A program made the position numbers and the translations under genes. The notes under the pieces are model-generated. The model saw only the letters and a program-made list of their open reading frames with translations. It had not been told where the DNA came from and searched no databases. DNA of 64,000 nt from Mycobacterium sp. 1554424.7 (lineage in GTDB: Bacteria > Actinomycetota > Actinomycetes > Mycobacteriales > Mycobacteriaceae), in the NCBI RefSeq assembly GCF_001665295.1, contig NZ_LZSE01000105.1, forward strand, positions 186,001-250,000, read 5' to 3'. The stretch's first letter is position 1. Every line of letters begins with the position of its first letter. Of this stretch, positions 56,190 through 64,000 are shown piece after piece.

Positions 56190-57552
56190 TTCAACTACGG
56201 CGAATACCGCGATCGTGCCGCGGGTTTCCGGCGGCGAAGAAGAACACGGTCATCTGGAGGAATTCCGCACGGACCCGATCAGGCTGATGCAGCGCACCCG
56301 CGACGAGTGCGGGGACGTCGGCTGGTTCCAGCTGGCGGACAAGCACGTCATCCTGTTGTCCGGCTCCAAGGCCAATGAGTTCTTCTTCCGTTCCGCCGAC
56401 GAGGATCTCGACCAGGCCGAGGCCTACCCGTTCATGACGCCGATCTTCGGCAAGGGCGTGGTGTTCGACGCCAGCCCCGAGCGGCGGAAGGAGATGCTGC
56501 ACAACTCGGCGCTACGCGGCGAGCAGATGAAGGGCCACGCCGCCACCATCGAGGGTGAAGTCAAGAAGATGATCGCGAACTGGGGCGAAGAGGGCGAGAT
56601 CGAGCTGCTCGACTTCTTCGCCGAGCTGACCATCTATACCTCGACGGCCTGCCTGATCGGCCTGAAGTTCCGCGAACAGCTCGACCACCGATTCGCGGAG
56701 TACTACCACGAGCTGGAGCGCGGCACCGACCCGCTGTGCTACGTCGACCCGTACCTCCCGATCGAGAGCTTCAAGCGTCGCGATGAAGCGCGCGTGAAAC
56801 TCGTTGCGGTGGTTCAGGAGATCATGAACCAGCGACTGGCCAATCCGCCGAAGGACAAGGCCGACCGCGACATGCTCGACGTGCTGGTATCGATCAAGGA
56901 TGAGGACGGCAACCCGCGTTTCTCGGCCGACGAGGTCACCGGGATGTTCATCTCGCTGATGTTCGCGGGGCACCACACCAGCGCCGGGACCTCGGCGTGG
57001 ACGCTAATCGAGCTGATCCGTCACGCCGACGTGTACGCCGAGGTGCTGGCCGAGCTCGACGAATTGTACGCGGACGGTCAGGAGGTGAGTTTCCATGCGC
57101 TGCGCTCGATTCCGAAGCTGGACAACGTGGTCAAGGAAACCCTGCGACTGCATCCGCCGCTGATCATCCTGATGCGGGTCGCCAAGGGCGAGTTCGAGGT
57201 CGAGGGCTTCCCGATTCACGACGGCGATTACGTCGCGGCCTCCCCGGCGATCTCGAACCGGATTCCCGAGGACTTTCCCGATCCGGACGCCTTCAACCCC
57301 GACCGGTACAACAAGCCCGAGCAGGCCGACATCGTCAACCGCTGGACCTGGATTCCGTTCGGCGCGGGCCGACACCGCTGCGTCGGCGCCGCGTTCGCCC
57401 AGATGCAGATCAAGGCGATCTTCTCGGTCCTGTTGCGCGAGTACGAGTTCGAGATGGCGCAGCCCGCCGACAGCTACCACAACGACCACTCCAAGATGGT
57501 CGTCCAGCTCGCCCGGCCGGCCAAGGCCCGCTACCGCAAGCGCAGCGCGTAA
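56182..57552 (+). CDS. cyp51: Cytochrome P450 CYP51 (sterol 14-alpha-demethylase)
   Basis: A 456-residue soluble CYP51. The family I-helix GMFISLMFAGHHTSAGTSAW, ExxR in VVKETLRLHPPLIILMR and heme loop WIPFGAGRHRCVGAAFAQMQ are diagnostic. YHELERGTDPLCYVDPYLPIESFKRRD lies in the B-C/F-G region. It removes the 14-alpha methyl of lanosterol-type sterols. Mycobacteria do not make sterols de novo, so the natural role is open. The gene is followed at 13 bases by its ferredoxin. Confidence 0.97.
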   Translation: MADSTTANTAIVPRVSGGEEEHGHLEEFRTDPIRLMQRTRDECGDVGWFQLADKHVILLSGSKANEFFFRSADEDLDQAEAYPFMTPIFGKGVVFDASPERRKEMLHNSALRGEQMKGHAATIEGEVKKMIANWGEEGEIELLDFFAELTIYTSTACLIGLKFREQLDHRFAEYYHELERGTDPLCYVDPYLPIESFKRRDEARVKLVAVVQEIMNQRLANPPKDKADRDMLDVLVSIKDEDGNPRFSADEVTGMFISLMFAGHHTSAGTSAWTLIELIRHADVYAEVLAELDELYADGQEVSFHALRSIPKLDNVVKETLRLHPPLIILMRVAKGEFEVEGFPIHDGDYVAASPAISNRIPEDFPDPDAFNPDRYNKPEQADIVNRWTWIPFGAGRHRCVGAAFAQMQIKAIFSVLLREYEFEMAQPADSYHNDHSKMVVQLARPAKARYRKRSA

Positions 57553-57774
<222 letters not shown>

Positions 57775-57776
57775 CA

Positions 57777-58331
57777 ATGACGTCGGAGCCGTCACACTCA
57801 CGTGCGGAACTCGAGGCATGGGTCGACCGCTGGCTGCAGGCCAACGCGGACTGCGAAAAGGCCGGCGACTGGAAGCCGCTGGCGGACTTCTACGCCAAGG
57901 ACGCCACCTACGGGTGGAACATCGGCCCCAAGGAAGACGTGATGTGCGTCGGCGTCGACGAGATCCGCGACATCGCGCTCGGCCTGGAGATGGAGGGCCT
58001 GGAGAACTGGGTCTACGAGTACCAGAAGGTGCTCATCGACGAGAAGCAGGGCGAGATCGTCGGTTTCTGGAAGCAGATCGTCAACAAGACCGACGGAACC
58101 CAGGACGAGATCTACGGCATCGGCGGCAGCTGGTTCCGCCTCGACGGCGACCAGCTCATCGAGTGGCAGCGCGACTTCTTCGACTTCGGTCACGTCGCGA
58201 AGATGTTCGCGACCCTCATCGAGTCCGGCGATCTGTCCCCAGGGATGCAGAAACGGATAGAGCGCAGCCTGGCCGGCGAGAAGCTGCCGGGCTACTACCC
58301 GCTCGGACAGGCTCCGGTCCCCATCTGGTGA
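57777..58331 (+). CDS. NTF2-like protein (Rv0762c-like)
   Basis: A 184-residue protein with a cone-fold pattern (LEAWVDRWLQANADCEKAGDWKPLADFYAKDATYGWNIGPKEDV, then GGSWFRLDGDQLIEWQRDFFDFGHVAKMFATLIESG). Acidic and aromatic residues line the predicted pocket, as in SnoaL/ketosteroid isomerase relatives. It lies between the ferredoxin and adhB and may process a product of the P450 system. ATG 57777 is preferred over an ATG at 57732 within the ferredoxin gene. Confidence 0.82.
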   Translation: MTSEPSHSRAELEAWVDRWLQANADCEKAGDWKPLADFYAKDATYGWNIGPKEDVMCVGVDEIRDIALGLEMEGLENWVYEYQKVLIDEKQGEIVGFWKQIVNKTDGTQDEIYGIGGSWFRLDGDQLIEWQRDFFDFGHVAKMFATLIESGDLSPGMQKRIERSLAGEKLPGYYPLGQAPVPIW

Positions 58332-58402
58332 CCTCCCGACCGGTTGGTGGTGCCCCCCTTGTTTACAGCCCGGTGACGCGCGTCATAATGGTCTGACGAA
58401 CG

Positions 58403-58414
58403 AGAACACGTTCT
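58403..58414. promoter_or_regulatory. KstR-like operator upstream of adhB
   Basis: AGAAC-AC-GTTCT, with the reverse strand reading TAGAACGTGTTCT, matches the TnnAACnnGTTnnA pattern of KstR, the cholesterol-catabolism repressor, except for the last base. It sits 73 bases upstream of adhB in a 155-base gap that otherwise looks promoter-like. Confidence 0.5.
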
Positions 58415-58486
58415 AAACATGACGTCAGGGCCCTGACCGGCCGTCTTGCCGAATTTTCGGCCAGAGCTTGCTAATGGAGGTTGTTC

Positions 58487-59614
58487 ATGAAGACAAAAGG
58501 CGCTCTGATCTGGGAGTTCAACCAGCCCTGGTCGATCGAGGAGATCGAGATCGGCGACCCGCAGGCGCACGAGGTCAAGATCCAGATGGAAGCGGCGGGC
58601 ATGTGCCACTCCGACCATCACCTGGTCACCGGCGGCATCCCGATGGCGGGTTTCCCGGTGCTGGGCGGCCACGAGGGCGCGGGCATCGTGACCGAGGTCG
58701 GGCCGGGCGTGGAGGACATCGCCCCGGGCGATCACGTGGTGCTGTCGTTCATCCCGTCCTGTGGGGCGTGTCCGACGTGTCAGGCCGGCCTGCGCAACCT
58801 GTGTGACCTCGGGGCCGGGCTGCTGGGCGGCGCCGCGGTATCCGACGGCACCTTCCGCATCCAGGCCCGCGGACAGAACGTCTTCCCCATGACGCTGCTT
58901 GGCACCTTTTCGCCGTACATGGTCGTGCACCGCAGCTCGGTGGTGAAGATCGACCCGTCGGTGCCTTTCGAGGTGGCCGCGCTGGTCGGCTGCGGCGTCA
59001 CCACCGGCTACGGTTCGGCGGTCCGCACCGCCGACATCCGGCCGGGCCAGGACGTCGCCATCGTCGGCGTCGGGGGCGTGGGCATGGCGGCGCTGCAGGG
59101 CGCCGTCAACGCGGGCGCGCGCTACATCTTCGCGATCGACCCGGTGGAGTGGAAGCGCGACCAGGCCCTGAAGTTCGGCGCCACGCACGTCTACCCCGAC
59201 GTCAACGCGGCGCTGGCGGGCATGGCCGAGGTCACCTACGGCCTGATGGCCCACAAGGTGGTGGTGACGGTCGGCGAGCTGCACGGCGCCGACGTCGACG
59301 CGTACCTGAACCTCACCCAAAAGGGCGGCACCTGCGTGCTGACCGCGATCGGCAGCCTGCTGGACACCAACGTGACGCTGAACCTGGCGATGCTCACCCT
59401 GATGCAGAAAAACCTGCAGGGCACCATCTTCGGCGGCGGCAACCCGCAGTACGACATCCCGCAGCTGCTGTCGATGTACAAGGCCGGCAAGCTCAACCTG
59501 GACGATATGATCACCCGCCAGTACAAGCTGGAGCAGATCAACGACGGCTACCAGGACATGCTGGACGGCAAGAACATTCGCGGCGTCATCCGGTACACCG
59601 ACGCCGACCGGTAA
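58487..59614 (+). CDS. adhB: Zinc-dependent alcohol dehydrogenase (Rv0761c-like)
   Basis: A 375-residue class III/group III ADH with catalytic zinc ligands in MCHSDHHLVTGG and GGHEGAG, structural-zinc cysteines in PSCGACPTCQAGLRNLC, and the NAD motif VAIVGVGGVGMAALQGAVNAGA. ATG 58487 gives the 375-residue length of Rv0761c. The Shine-Dalgarno is weak (GGAGGTTGTTC). A KstR-like site lies upstream. It probably oxidises alcohols released by the P450/SDR system, with mycothiol- or NAD-linked cofactor use unresolved. Confidence 0.95.
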   Translation: MKTKGALIWEFNQPWSIEEIEIGDPQAHEVKIQMEAAGMCHSDHHLVTGGIPMAGFPVLGGHEGAGIVTEVGPGVEDIAPGDHVVLSFIPSCGACPTCQAGLRNLCDLGAGLLGGAAVSDGTFRIQARGQNVFPMTLLGTFSPYMVVHRSSVVKIDPSVPFEVAALVGCGVTTGYGSAVRTADIRPGQDVAIVGVGGVGMAALQGAVNAGARYIFAIDPVEWKRDQALKFGATHVYPDVNAALAGMAEVTYGLMAHKVVVTVGELHGADVDAYLNLTQKGGTCVLTAIGSLLDTNVTLNLAMLTLMQKNLQGTIFGGGNPQYDIPQLLSMYKAGKLNLDDMITRQYKLEQINDGYQDMLDGKNIRGVIRYTDADR

Positions 59615-59629
59615 TCCGACCGGTCCTCG

Positions 59630-61642
59630 GTGACCAGCTTTCCCCACCTCTTGGCGCCGGGACGAATCGGCGCCATGGCGGTGCGCAACCGGGTGGTCAT
59701 GTCTCCGATGGAGACGATGTACGGCACCCCGGACGGGTTGCCCTCACCGCGCACCCGCGACTACTTCACCGCGCGCGCTAAGGGCGGGGTGGGCCTGATC
59801 ACGTTGGGCGCCACCGGGGTCGACCATCATCACCCCGAAACGCCCGGCGGCCTGCACCTGGCCACCGACGACGCGGTCGACGCGCACCGGGCGCTGGTCG
59901 AGGCCGTGCACGAACACGGCGCCAAGATCCAGCCCCAGATCGTGCACGCCGGGCCCGACGGGCTGGGGCCGGAGATCTTCGGTGTCGACTCGCTGGGCCC
60001 CTCGGTGATTCCCTCCTACCTCACCGGGCGGCCGTCGGTCGAGATCAGCAAGCGGCAACTCTGCGAGGTGTTCGATCTGTTCAAGGCCGCGGTGCGCCGC
60101 GCCGCCGAGGCCGGTTACGACGGCATCGAGTTGCACGCGGCGCACGGCTACATGCTGCTGGGGTCTTTCCTTGCCCCGCAACGCAACCGGCGCACCGACG
60201 ACTACCGGGGCGACTCCGCGCGCGGTCGCGTGCGGGTGGTGCTGGAGGCGCTGGCCGCCATCCGCTCCGAGGTCGGCGACGCCCTGCCGATCACGTTGCG
60301 CATCTCCGGCTACGAGCGGGTCGCGGGAGGGCGGCCGATCTACGAAACCGCGCGACTGGCAACCGGACTCGTCGCCGCCGGCGTGAGCGCGTTCCACGTC
60401 AGCGGCGGCGTGATCGACCGGCTCGTCACCGGGATGGTCAACGGCGCCGACGACGGCGACGGGCTCAACGTCGGCGCCGCGGCCGCGGTCAAGCAGGTGG
60501 TCGACGTGCCGGTGATCGCCGTGGGTCGCATCCATGACCCGGCCCGGGCCGAACGGATCCTGGCCGAGGGACGCGCCGATTTCATCGCGATGGGCCGTCC
60601 GCTGCTGGCCGACCCCGACCTGCCCCGGAAACTGATGCTCGGTCAGCCGCATCGGGTCCGTCGGTGCATCTCGTGTGAAAACTGCATCGACGCAATGGAA
60701 CAGCGCTTTTCCGTCGACTGCGCCGTCAACCCCCGCACCGGAAAGGAGCGCGAACTCGCCGCGACCCGCGCCGACCGCGCCAAGCGTGTGGTGGTGATCG
60801 GCGGCGGCCCGGCCGGGCTGGAGGCCGCCCGCGTCGCGGCCGAACGCGGCCACCGCGTCACGCTTTTCGAGCGCGGCGGCCAACTGGGCGGCGCCCTGCG
60901 CTGGGCGTCGGTGCTGCATCCGGAGAACCAGCCGTTCCTGAAATACCTGCGCGACGAGATCAAGGCCAGCTCCGTGAAAGTCCGTCTGGACCACGGTGTC
61001 TCGGCCGAGGAAGTGGTCGCGCAAGCGCCCGACGCGGTGGTGGTGGCCACCGGTGGCCATGTCGCGGTGCCGCCAATTGCCGGCGCCGACCTGCCGCACG
61101 TGAACACCGGTCCCGGGTTGCGCGCACTGCTCGATGGTCAACTGTTCGCCGGCTGGCGGCAGCGGTTGGTGCGGCCCGCTGCCATCCGGCTCGCCAGCCG
61201 CGCGTGGCTGCCGTTGGGCCGGCGGGTCGCGATCATCGGCGGCGACCTGGTCGCCCTCGAACTCGCCGAGTTCCTCGCGGCCCGAGGCCGGTTCGTGTCG
61301 ATCCTCGAGGCGGGCAAGGACATTGCCCCCGAGGTGGGCAACAAACGCAAGACCGAACACATGGATCGCCTCGACCGGCTGGGCGTCACCGTGCACGTGC
61401 GTGCGGCGGTGGAGCGGATCACGGCGCAGGCCGTGGTGTTTGCGCCCGACGGCGGCGCCACCCGTCAGCTGGCCGCCGACAGCGTCGTCATCGCCGGGAC
61501 GGTGCAGCCCGACACCGCCCTGTTCGACGCCCTGGTCGCCGCCATGCCGGGCACCGCGGTGCACGCCGCGGGCGACTGCAGCGGCCTCGGCCTCATCCGC
61601 AAAGCCACCGAGGAAGGCGCACGCGCCGCGTGCGCGATCTAG
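59630..61642 (+). CDS. OYE/FAD oxidoreductase (2,4-dienoyl-CoA reductase-like)
   Basis: A 670-residue two-part flavoprotein. Residues about 1-350 form an old-yellow-enzyme TIM barrel with FMN (MSPMETMYGT, GYDGIELHAAHGYMLLGSFLAPQRNRRTDDYRGD). A Cys cluster follows (RRCISCENCIDAMEQRFSVDCAVN, 4Fe-4S). Residues about 380-670 form an FAD/NAD domain (RVVVIGGGPAGLEAARVAAERGHRV, AIIGGDLVALELAEFLAARG). It fits 2,4-dienoyl-CoA or enone reductases. It is not present between adhB and Rv0760c in M. tuberculosis as I recall. The gap to the next gene is 15 bases. Confidence 0.93.
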   Translation: MTSFPHLLAPGRIGAMAVRNRVVMSPMETMYGTPDGLPSPRTRDYFTARAKGGVGLITLGATGVDHHHPETPGGLHLATDDAVDAHRALVEAVHEHGAKIQPQIVHAGPDGLGPEIFGVDSLGPSVIPSYLTGRPSVEISKRQLCEVFDLFKAAVRRAAEAGYDGIELHAAHGYMLLGSFLAPQRNRRTDDYRGDSARGRVRVVLEALAAIRSEVGDALPITLRISGYERVAGGRPIYETARLATGLVAAGVSAFHVSGGVIDRLVTGMVNGADDGDGLNVGAAAAVKQVVDVPVIAVGRIHDPARAERILAEGRADFIAMGRPLLADPDLPRKLMLGQPHRVRRCISCENCIDAMEQRFSVDCAVNPRTGKERELAATRADRAKRVVVIGGGPAGLEAARVAAERGHRVTLFERGGQLGGALRWASVLHPENQPFLKYLRDEIKASSVKVRLDHGVSAEEVVAQAPDAVVVATGGHVAVPPIAGADLPHVNTGPGLRALLDGQLFAGWRQRLVRPAAIRLASRAWLPLGRRVAIIGGDLVALELAEFLAARGRFVSILEAGKDIAPEVGNKRKTEHMDRLDRLGVTVHVRAAVERITAQAVVFAPDGGATRQLAADSVVIAGTVQPDTALFDALVAAMPGTAVHAAGDCSGLGLIRKATEEGARAACAI

Positions 61643-61657
61643 AGACAGGAGAAAACG

Positions 61658-62080
61658 ATGACCCAAACCGAGCAGGCCTCCCCGGCACTGGCCGCCTCGC
61701 AATCCTCGTGGCGGTGCGTGCAGGCCCACGACCGGGAGGGCTGGCTGGCGCTGATGGCCGACGACGTCGTCGTCGAGGACCCGATCGGCAAGTCCGTCAC
61801 CAACCCCGACGGTGACGGCGTCAAGGGCAAGGAGGGCGTCGCAGCCTTCTACGACAACAACATCGCGGCCAACCAGCTGACCATCACCTGCGAGGAGACG
61901 TTCCCGTCCAGCTCGCCCCACGAGATCGCCCATATCCTGGTGCTGCACAGCAAGTTCGAGGGCGGGTTCACCAGCGAGGTGCGCGGCGTGTTCACCTACA
62001 AGGTCAACGACGCGGGCCTGATCACGAATATGCGCGGCTTCTGGAACCTCGACATGATGAAGTTCGGCAAGGAGGACTGA
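61658..62080 (+). CDS. Ketosteroid isomerase-like NTF2-fold protein (Rv0760c-like)
   Basis: A 140-residue cone-fold protein with SQSSWRCVQAHDREGWLALMADDVVVEDPIGKSVTNPDGDG and TSEVRGVFTYKVNDAGLITNMRGFWNLDMM. The central Asp/Glu residues resemble the steroid delta-isomerase active site, and the Rv0760c family is known to bind steroid-like ligands. It starts 15 bases after the OYE gene with a strong Shine-Dalgarno (GACAGGAGAAAACG). Last gene of the long plus-strand operon. Confidence 0.9.
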   Translation: MTQTEQASPALAASQSSWRCVQAHDREGWLALMADDVVVEDPIGKSVTNPDGDGVKGKEGVAAFYDNNIAANQLTITCEETFPSSSPHEIAHILVLHSKFEGGFTSEVRGVFTYKVNDAGLITNMRGFWNLDMMKFGKED

Positions 62081-62083
62081 GGC

Positions 62084-63520
62084 TCAGCCGATGCGCCCGA
62101 GGCCGGTGAGGTTGCCCTGCATGGCCTTACCGTCCATCAGCACCATGGTGGGGGTTTGCAGCGGATCGCTGAGGATGGTGGCCGACTTCGGCTGCTGCCA
62201 CAACAGCGCCCCGTTTCCGGCGTCGACCACGCCGTATGCGAACAGGTCGAGCGGTGTGGTGTTGTCGCAACCGATCCGCGTGATGGTGTACAGCAGGCCG
62301 TCCGCGATCGACAGGTGCGGTAGCGCGGCGCTGCGAACCTTGTTCTCCCACACCGTATGACAGCCGGGGTTGTCGACGTCGACCCGGGTCATGCCGCCGA
62401 CGAACGGCGCCGTCGGCGGAACCGCCGGGGGCGCGCCCGCCGGAACCGCCGGGTAGGGGTAGCCGTAGGTGCTGGACACGAACACCGAGTTGCCGACCCC
62501 GATCGGCGCGTTCTCGCTGCCGGGGCCGCCCAGGGTCAAAACCGGTTGCTGGCAGACCAATTGGCCGGTGCCGGACCGATAGACCAGCGCGTGCACCTGG
62601 GGGCTGGCGTTGTCGACGATGGTCAGGTAGTCGGCCCCGCTGGTAGGGCCGAAATACACTGGGGTGGAGCCGGTGCCCCAGCTCAGCTGTCCGGGCTTGC
62701 GGGCGGGGCCGCGGTCATAGGCCGCGCGCCAAAGGATTTGCGGGTTGCCCGCGATGTCGAGGCTCAGCTCGTAGACGGCGAACGTGGTGGCCACCGCGAC
62801 TCGTCCGCTGGGCGCCGACGAGATGCTGTTGGCAATCTGCTCACCGGCGGGCAGCTGGATGGTGGCCACCCCGCCGCCGGGTTTCGATACGCCCACGACG
62901 CCGTCGCCGGTCGCGAACCAGACATTGCCCGTGTAGTCGGGGACCAGGCCCACCGAGTTGTCGCCGGCGGGTATCGCGCCGGACAGGTCGGTGGATTCGG
63001 TGACGACCAGCTTCCAACAGCCCAGCGCGTCGTCCTTGACGTGGGCGATGCGCAACAGGTGGTTGGTGCCGTCGATCATCACCACCTGGTTGTTGTTGTC
63101 CAGGTAGGCATAGACGCCGCCGAGCAGGCCGCCCTTGGCGACGTGCATCTTGGCCAGCGGGATGAAGACCGGGACCCAGCCACCCGGATCGATCAGCACG
63201 ACCGTCGGGGTCTGGCCGATGTCGGTGGTGCACAGCGCCAACACCAGCCCGTCGGTGCCCTGCATGATCGTGGGGCACGCCGCCAGCAGCGGGTAGCCGA
63301 AGATCGGGACCAGGTGGGCGCCGGGCCCGGAAAGCGGTCCCGCGTCGGATGATTCGGAGTCGTTGTGCAGCGACGCGAGACCCAGCGGCGCCATGAACGG
63401 GTTGGGCGGCGCCAACGGCCCGAACGCGGCGGCCGACCGCGCCGGCGGCGCGGCGCCGGAGACCAGGGCCGGGGCCATGGCGACGACGCAAGCGGCCAAC
63501 AATGCCACGGGAAACCGCAC
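62084..63520 (-). CDS. Secreted beta-propeller-like protein
   Basis: A 478-residue exported protein. The signal peptide MRFPVALLAACVVAMAPALVSG is followed by an alanine/proline-rich linker. The mature part has repeated WD/PQQ-like strands (LVLALCTTDIGQTPTVVLIDPGG, NVWFATGDGVVGVSKPGGG, LLYTITRIGCDNTTP, DAGNGALLWQQP), suggesting a six- to eight-bladed propeller, and several cysteines. No enzyme motif is seen. It converges on the Rv0760c-like gene with a three-base gap. The function is unknown. Confidence 0.78.
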   Translation of the reverse strand: MRFPVALLAACVVAMAPALVSGAAPPARSAAAFGPLAPPNPFMAPLGLASLHNDSESSDAGPLSGPGAHLVPIFGYPLLAACPTIMQGTDGLVLALCTTDIGQTPTVVLIDPGGWVPVFIPLAKMHVAKGGLLGGVYAYLDNNNQVVMIDGTNHLLRIAHVKDDALGCWKLVVTESTDLSGAIPAGDNSVGLVPDYTGNVWFATGDGVVGVSKPGGGVATIQLPAGEQIANSISSAPSGRVAVATTFAVYELSLDIAGNPQILWRAAYDRGPARKPGQLSWGTGSTPVYFGPTSGADYLTIVDNASPQVHALVYRSGTGQLVCQQPVLTLGGPGSENAPIGVGNSVFVSSTYGYPYPAVPAGAPPAVPPTAPFVGGMTRVDVDNPGCHTVWENKVRSAALPHLSIADGLLYTITRIGCDNTTPLDLFAYGVVDAGNGALLWQQPKSATILSDPLQTPTMVLMDGKAMQGNLTGLGRIG

Positions 63521-63628
63521 AGAGGTCTCCTCCCGTGAATTGCGTACAGTGATTTTCCCGAGGCTGCGGAACGAAATCGCAACGGTGCGCTAACGATTCG
63601 GCTTCGAGACGGCGTGGCAGATGCGTCT

Positions 63629-63868
63629 TTATCGCCAGTGGCGAAAGGCGCTAAGCAGTCGGTCACGAAAGGCGGGGTCGAGTTCCCCGTCGGGAATCTT
63701 GCCGAGCGTCGCCACGGTCATCCGGAATTGCTGAAGGTAGTTCTCGCACCCGTCGCACGCTTGCAGGTGGTCCTCGAAGCGGGCCCGGGCCGCATCGTCG
63801 AGCGCTCCCTCAAGATACGCAGTGACGAGTTCGACCAGCTCTTTGCAGTCCATGGGTGGTGTTGTCAT
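63629..63868 (-). CDS. zf-HC2 anti-sigma factor
   Basis: A 79-residue zinc-binding anti-sigma domain with the His-x3-Cys-x2-Cys motif EDHLQACDGCENY and a preceding helix MDCKELVELVTAYLEGALD. It has no membrane segment, so it is a soluble redox- or zinc-responsive type. The start overlaps the sigma gene stop (ATGA), as usual for sigma/anti-sigma pairs. A 108-base gap without features separates it from the propeller gene. Confidence 0.9.
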   Translation of the reverse strand: MTTPPMDCKELVELVTAYLEGALDDAARARFEDHLQACDGCENYLQQFRMTVATLGKIPDGELDPAFRDRLLSAFRHWR

Positions 63869-64000
63869 GACGGCTCCGCCAAATAGTTCTCGAGTGCCTG
63901 CCGCACTGCGGCCCTGCCGCGGTGCAACAGAACCCGCTGGTTGGCCAGGCTGATGTTGAGCAAATCGCACACCTCGCTGGAGTCGAATCCGAGCATGTCG
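63865..64000 (-). CDS. ECF sigma factor, 3' end (partial)
   Basis: The last 44 codons of a sigma-70 family protein. The peptide DMLGFDSSEVCDLLNISLANQRVLLHRGRAAVRQALENYLAEPS is region 4, with the HTH that contacts the -35 element. The rest lies beyond the right edge. The gene is co-translated with the zf-HC2 anti-sigma factor that should hold it inactive. Which ECF group it belongs to cannot be told from this fragment. Confidence 0.85.
   Translation of the reverse strand, partial: DMLGFDSSEVCDLLNISLANQRVLLHRGRAAVRQALENYLAEPS

Noticed and set aside
59744-61948. A 734-codon minus-strand frame opposite the OYE gene
   Set aside because: Typical GC-skewed shadow frame. The plus-strand protein shows clear FMN, Fe-S and FAD motifs.

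Overview
The window is high-GC actinobacterial DNA with GTG/ATG starts, many ATGA stop/start overlaps and leaderless promoters. Gene content and order match the Mycobacterium tuberculosis Rv0760c-Rv0810c interval, recalled from general knowledge and not searched. I infer a slow-growing, probably environmental or M. avium-like mycobacterium. I see no tRNA, rRNA, insertion sequence, CRISPR array or prophage, and no gene-free stretch over 300 bases.

Layout. 1-6.3 kb: end of a DUF3073 gene, then purM, purF, a sterol-carrier-family gene, a CPBP membrane protease-like gene and purL on the minus strand. 6.3-11.3 kb: an XRE regulator divergent from a SnoaL-like gene, a six-unit inverted repeat, a VOC gene, the M18 aminopeptidase, and a DyP peroxidase-encapsulin pair whose cargo peptide is visible. 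11.3-26.8 kb: a variable block. It holds a MOSC-reductase fusion, an SDR, an alpha/beta hydrolase, a fused double TetR regulator, a quinone reductase, a HAD enzyme, a flavin disulfide-type oxidoreductase and a cupin. These are followed by a VOC/TetR pair, an F420-type reductase, a P450, an epimerase and two acyltransferases. 26.8-48.1 kb: purQ, purS, ptrB, purC, purB, cyp126, ggtA and purD interleaved with redox, transport, esterase and regulator genes. 48.1-49.8 kb: a MarR regulator and an aldo/keto reductase. 49.8-62.1 kb: two divergent operons, aldA-SDR-HIBADH-CMD on the minus strand and TetR-cyp123-SDR-cyp51-ferredoxin-Rv0762c-like-adhB-OYE-Rv0760c-like on the plus strand. 62.1-64 kb: a secreted beta-propeller-like protein, a zf-HC2 anti-sigma factor and the end of an ECF sigma factor.

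How the genes work together. Eight purine-biosynthesis genes (purM, F, L, Q, S, C, B, D) are spread over 48 kb on one strand. PurL, PurQ and PurS should form one FGAM synthase. CYP51 with its ferredoxin, SDR and dehydrogenase partners forms a sterol/lipid oxidation unit. Encapsulin packages the DyP peroxidase.

The most unusual signal is at 13.0-16.3 kb. A single 443-residue protein carries two TetR DNA-binding domains. Five 16-bp sites of the form TGGG-N8-CCCA flank it, in front of the SDR/hydrolase pair, the regulator itself and the quinone reductase gene. This looks like a one-chain TetR pseudo-dimer regulon for an uncharacterised oxidative or catabolic gene set.
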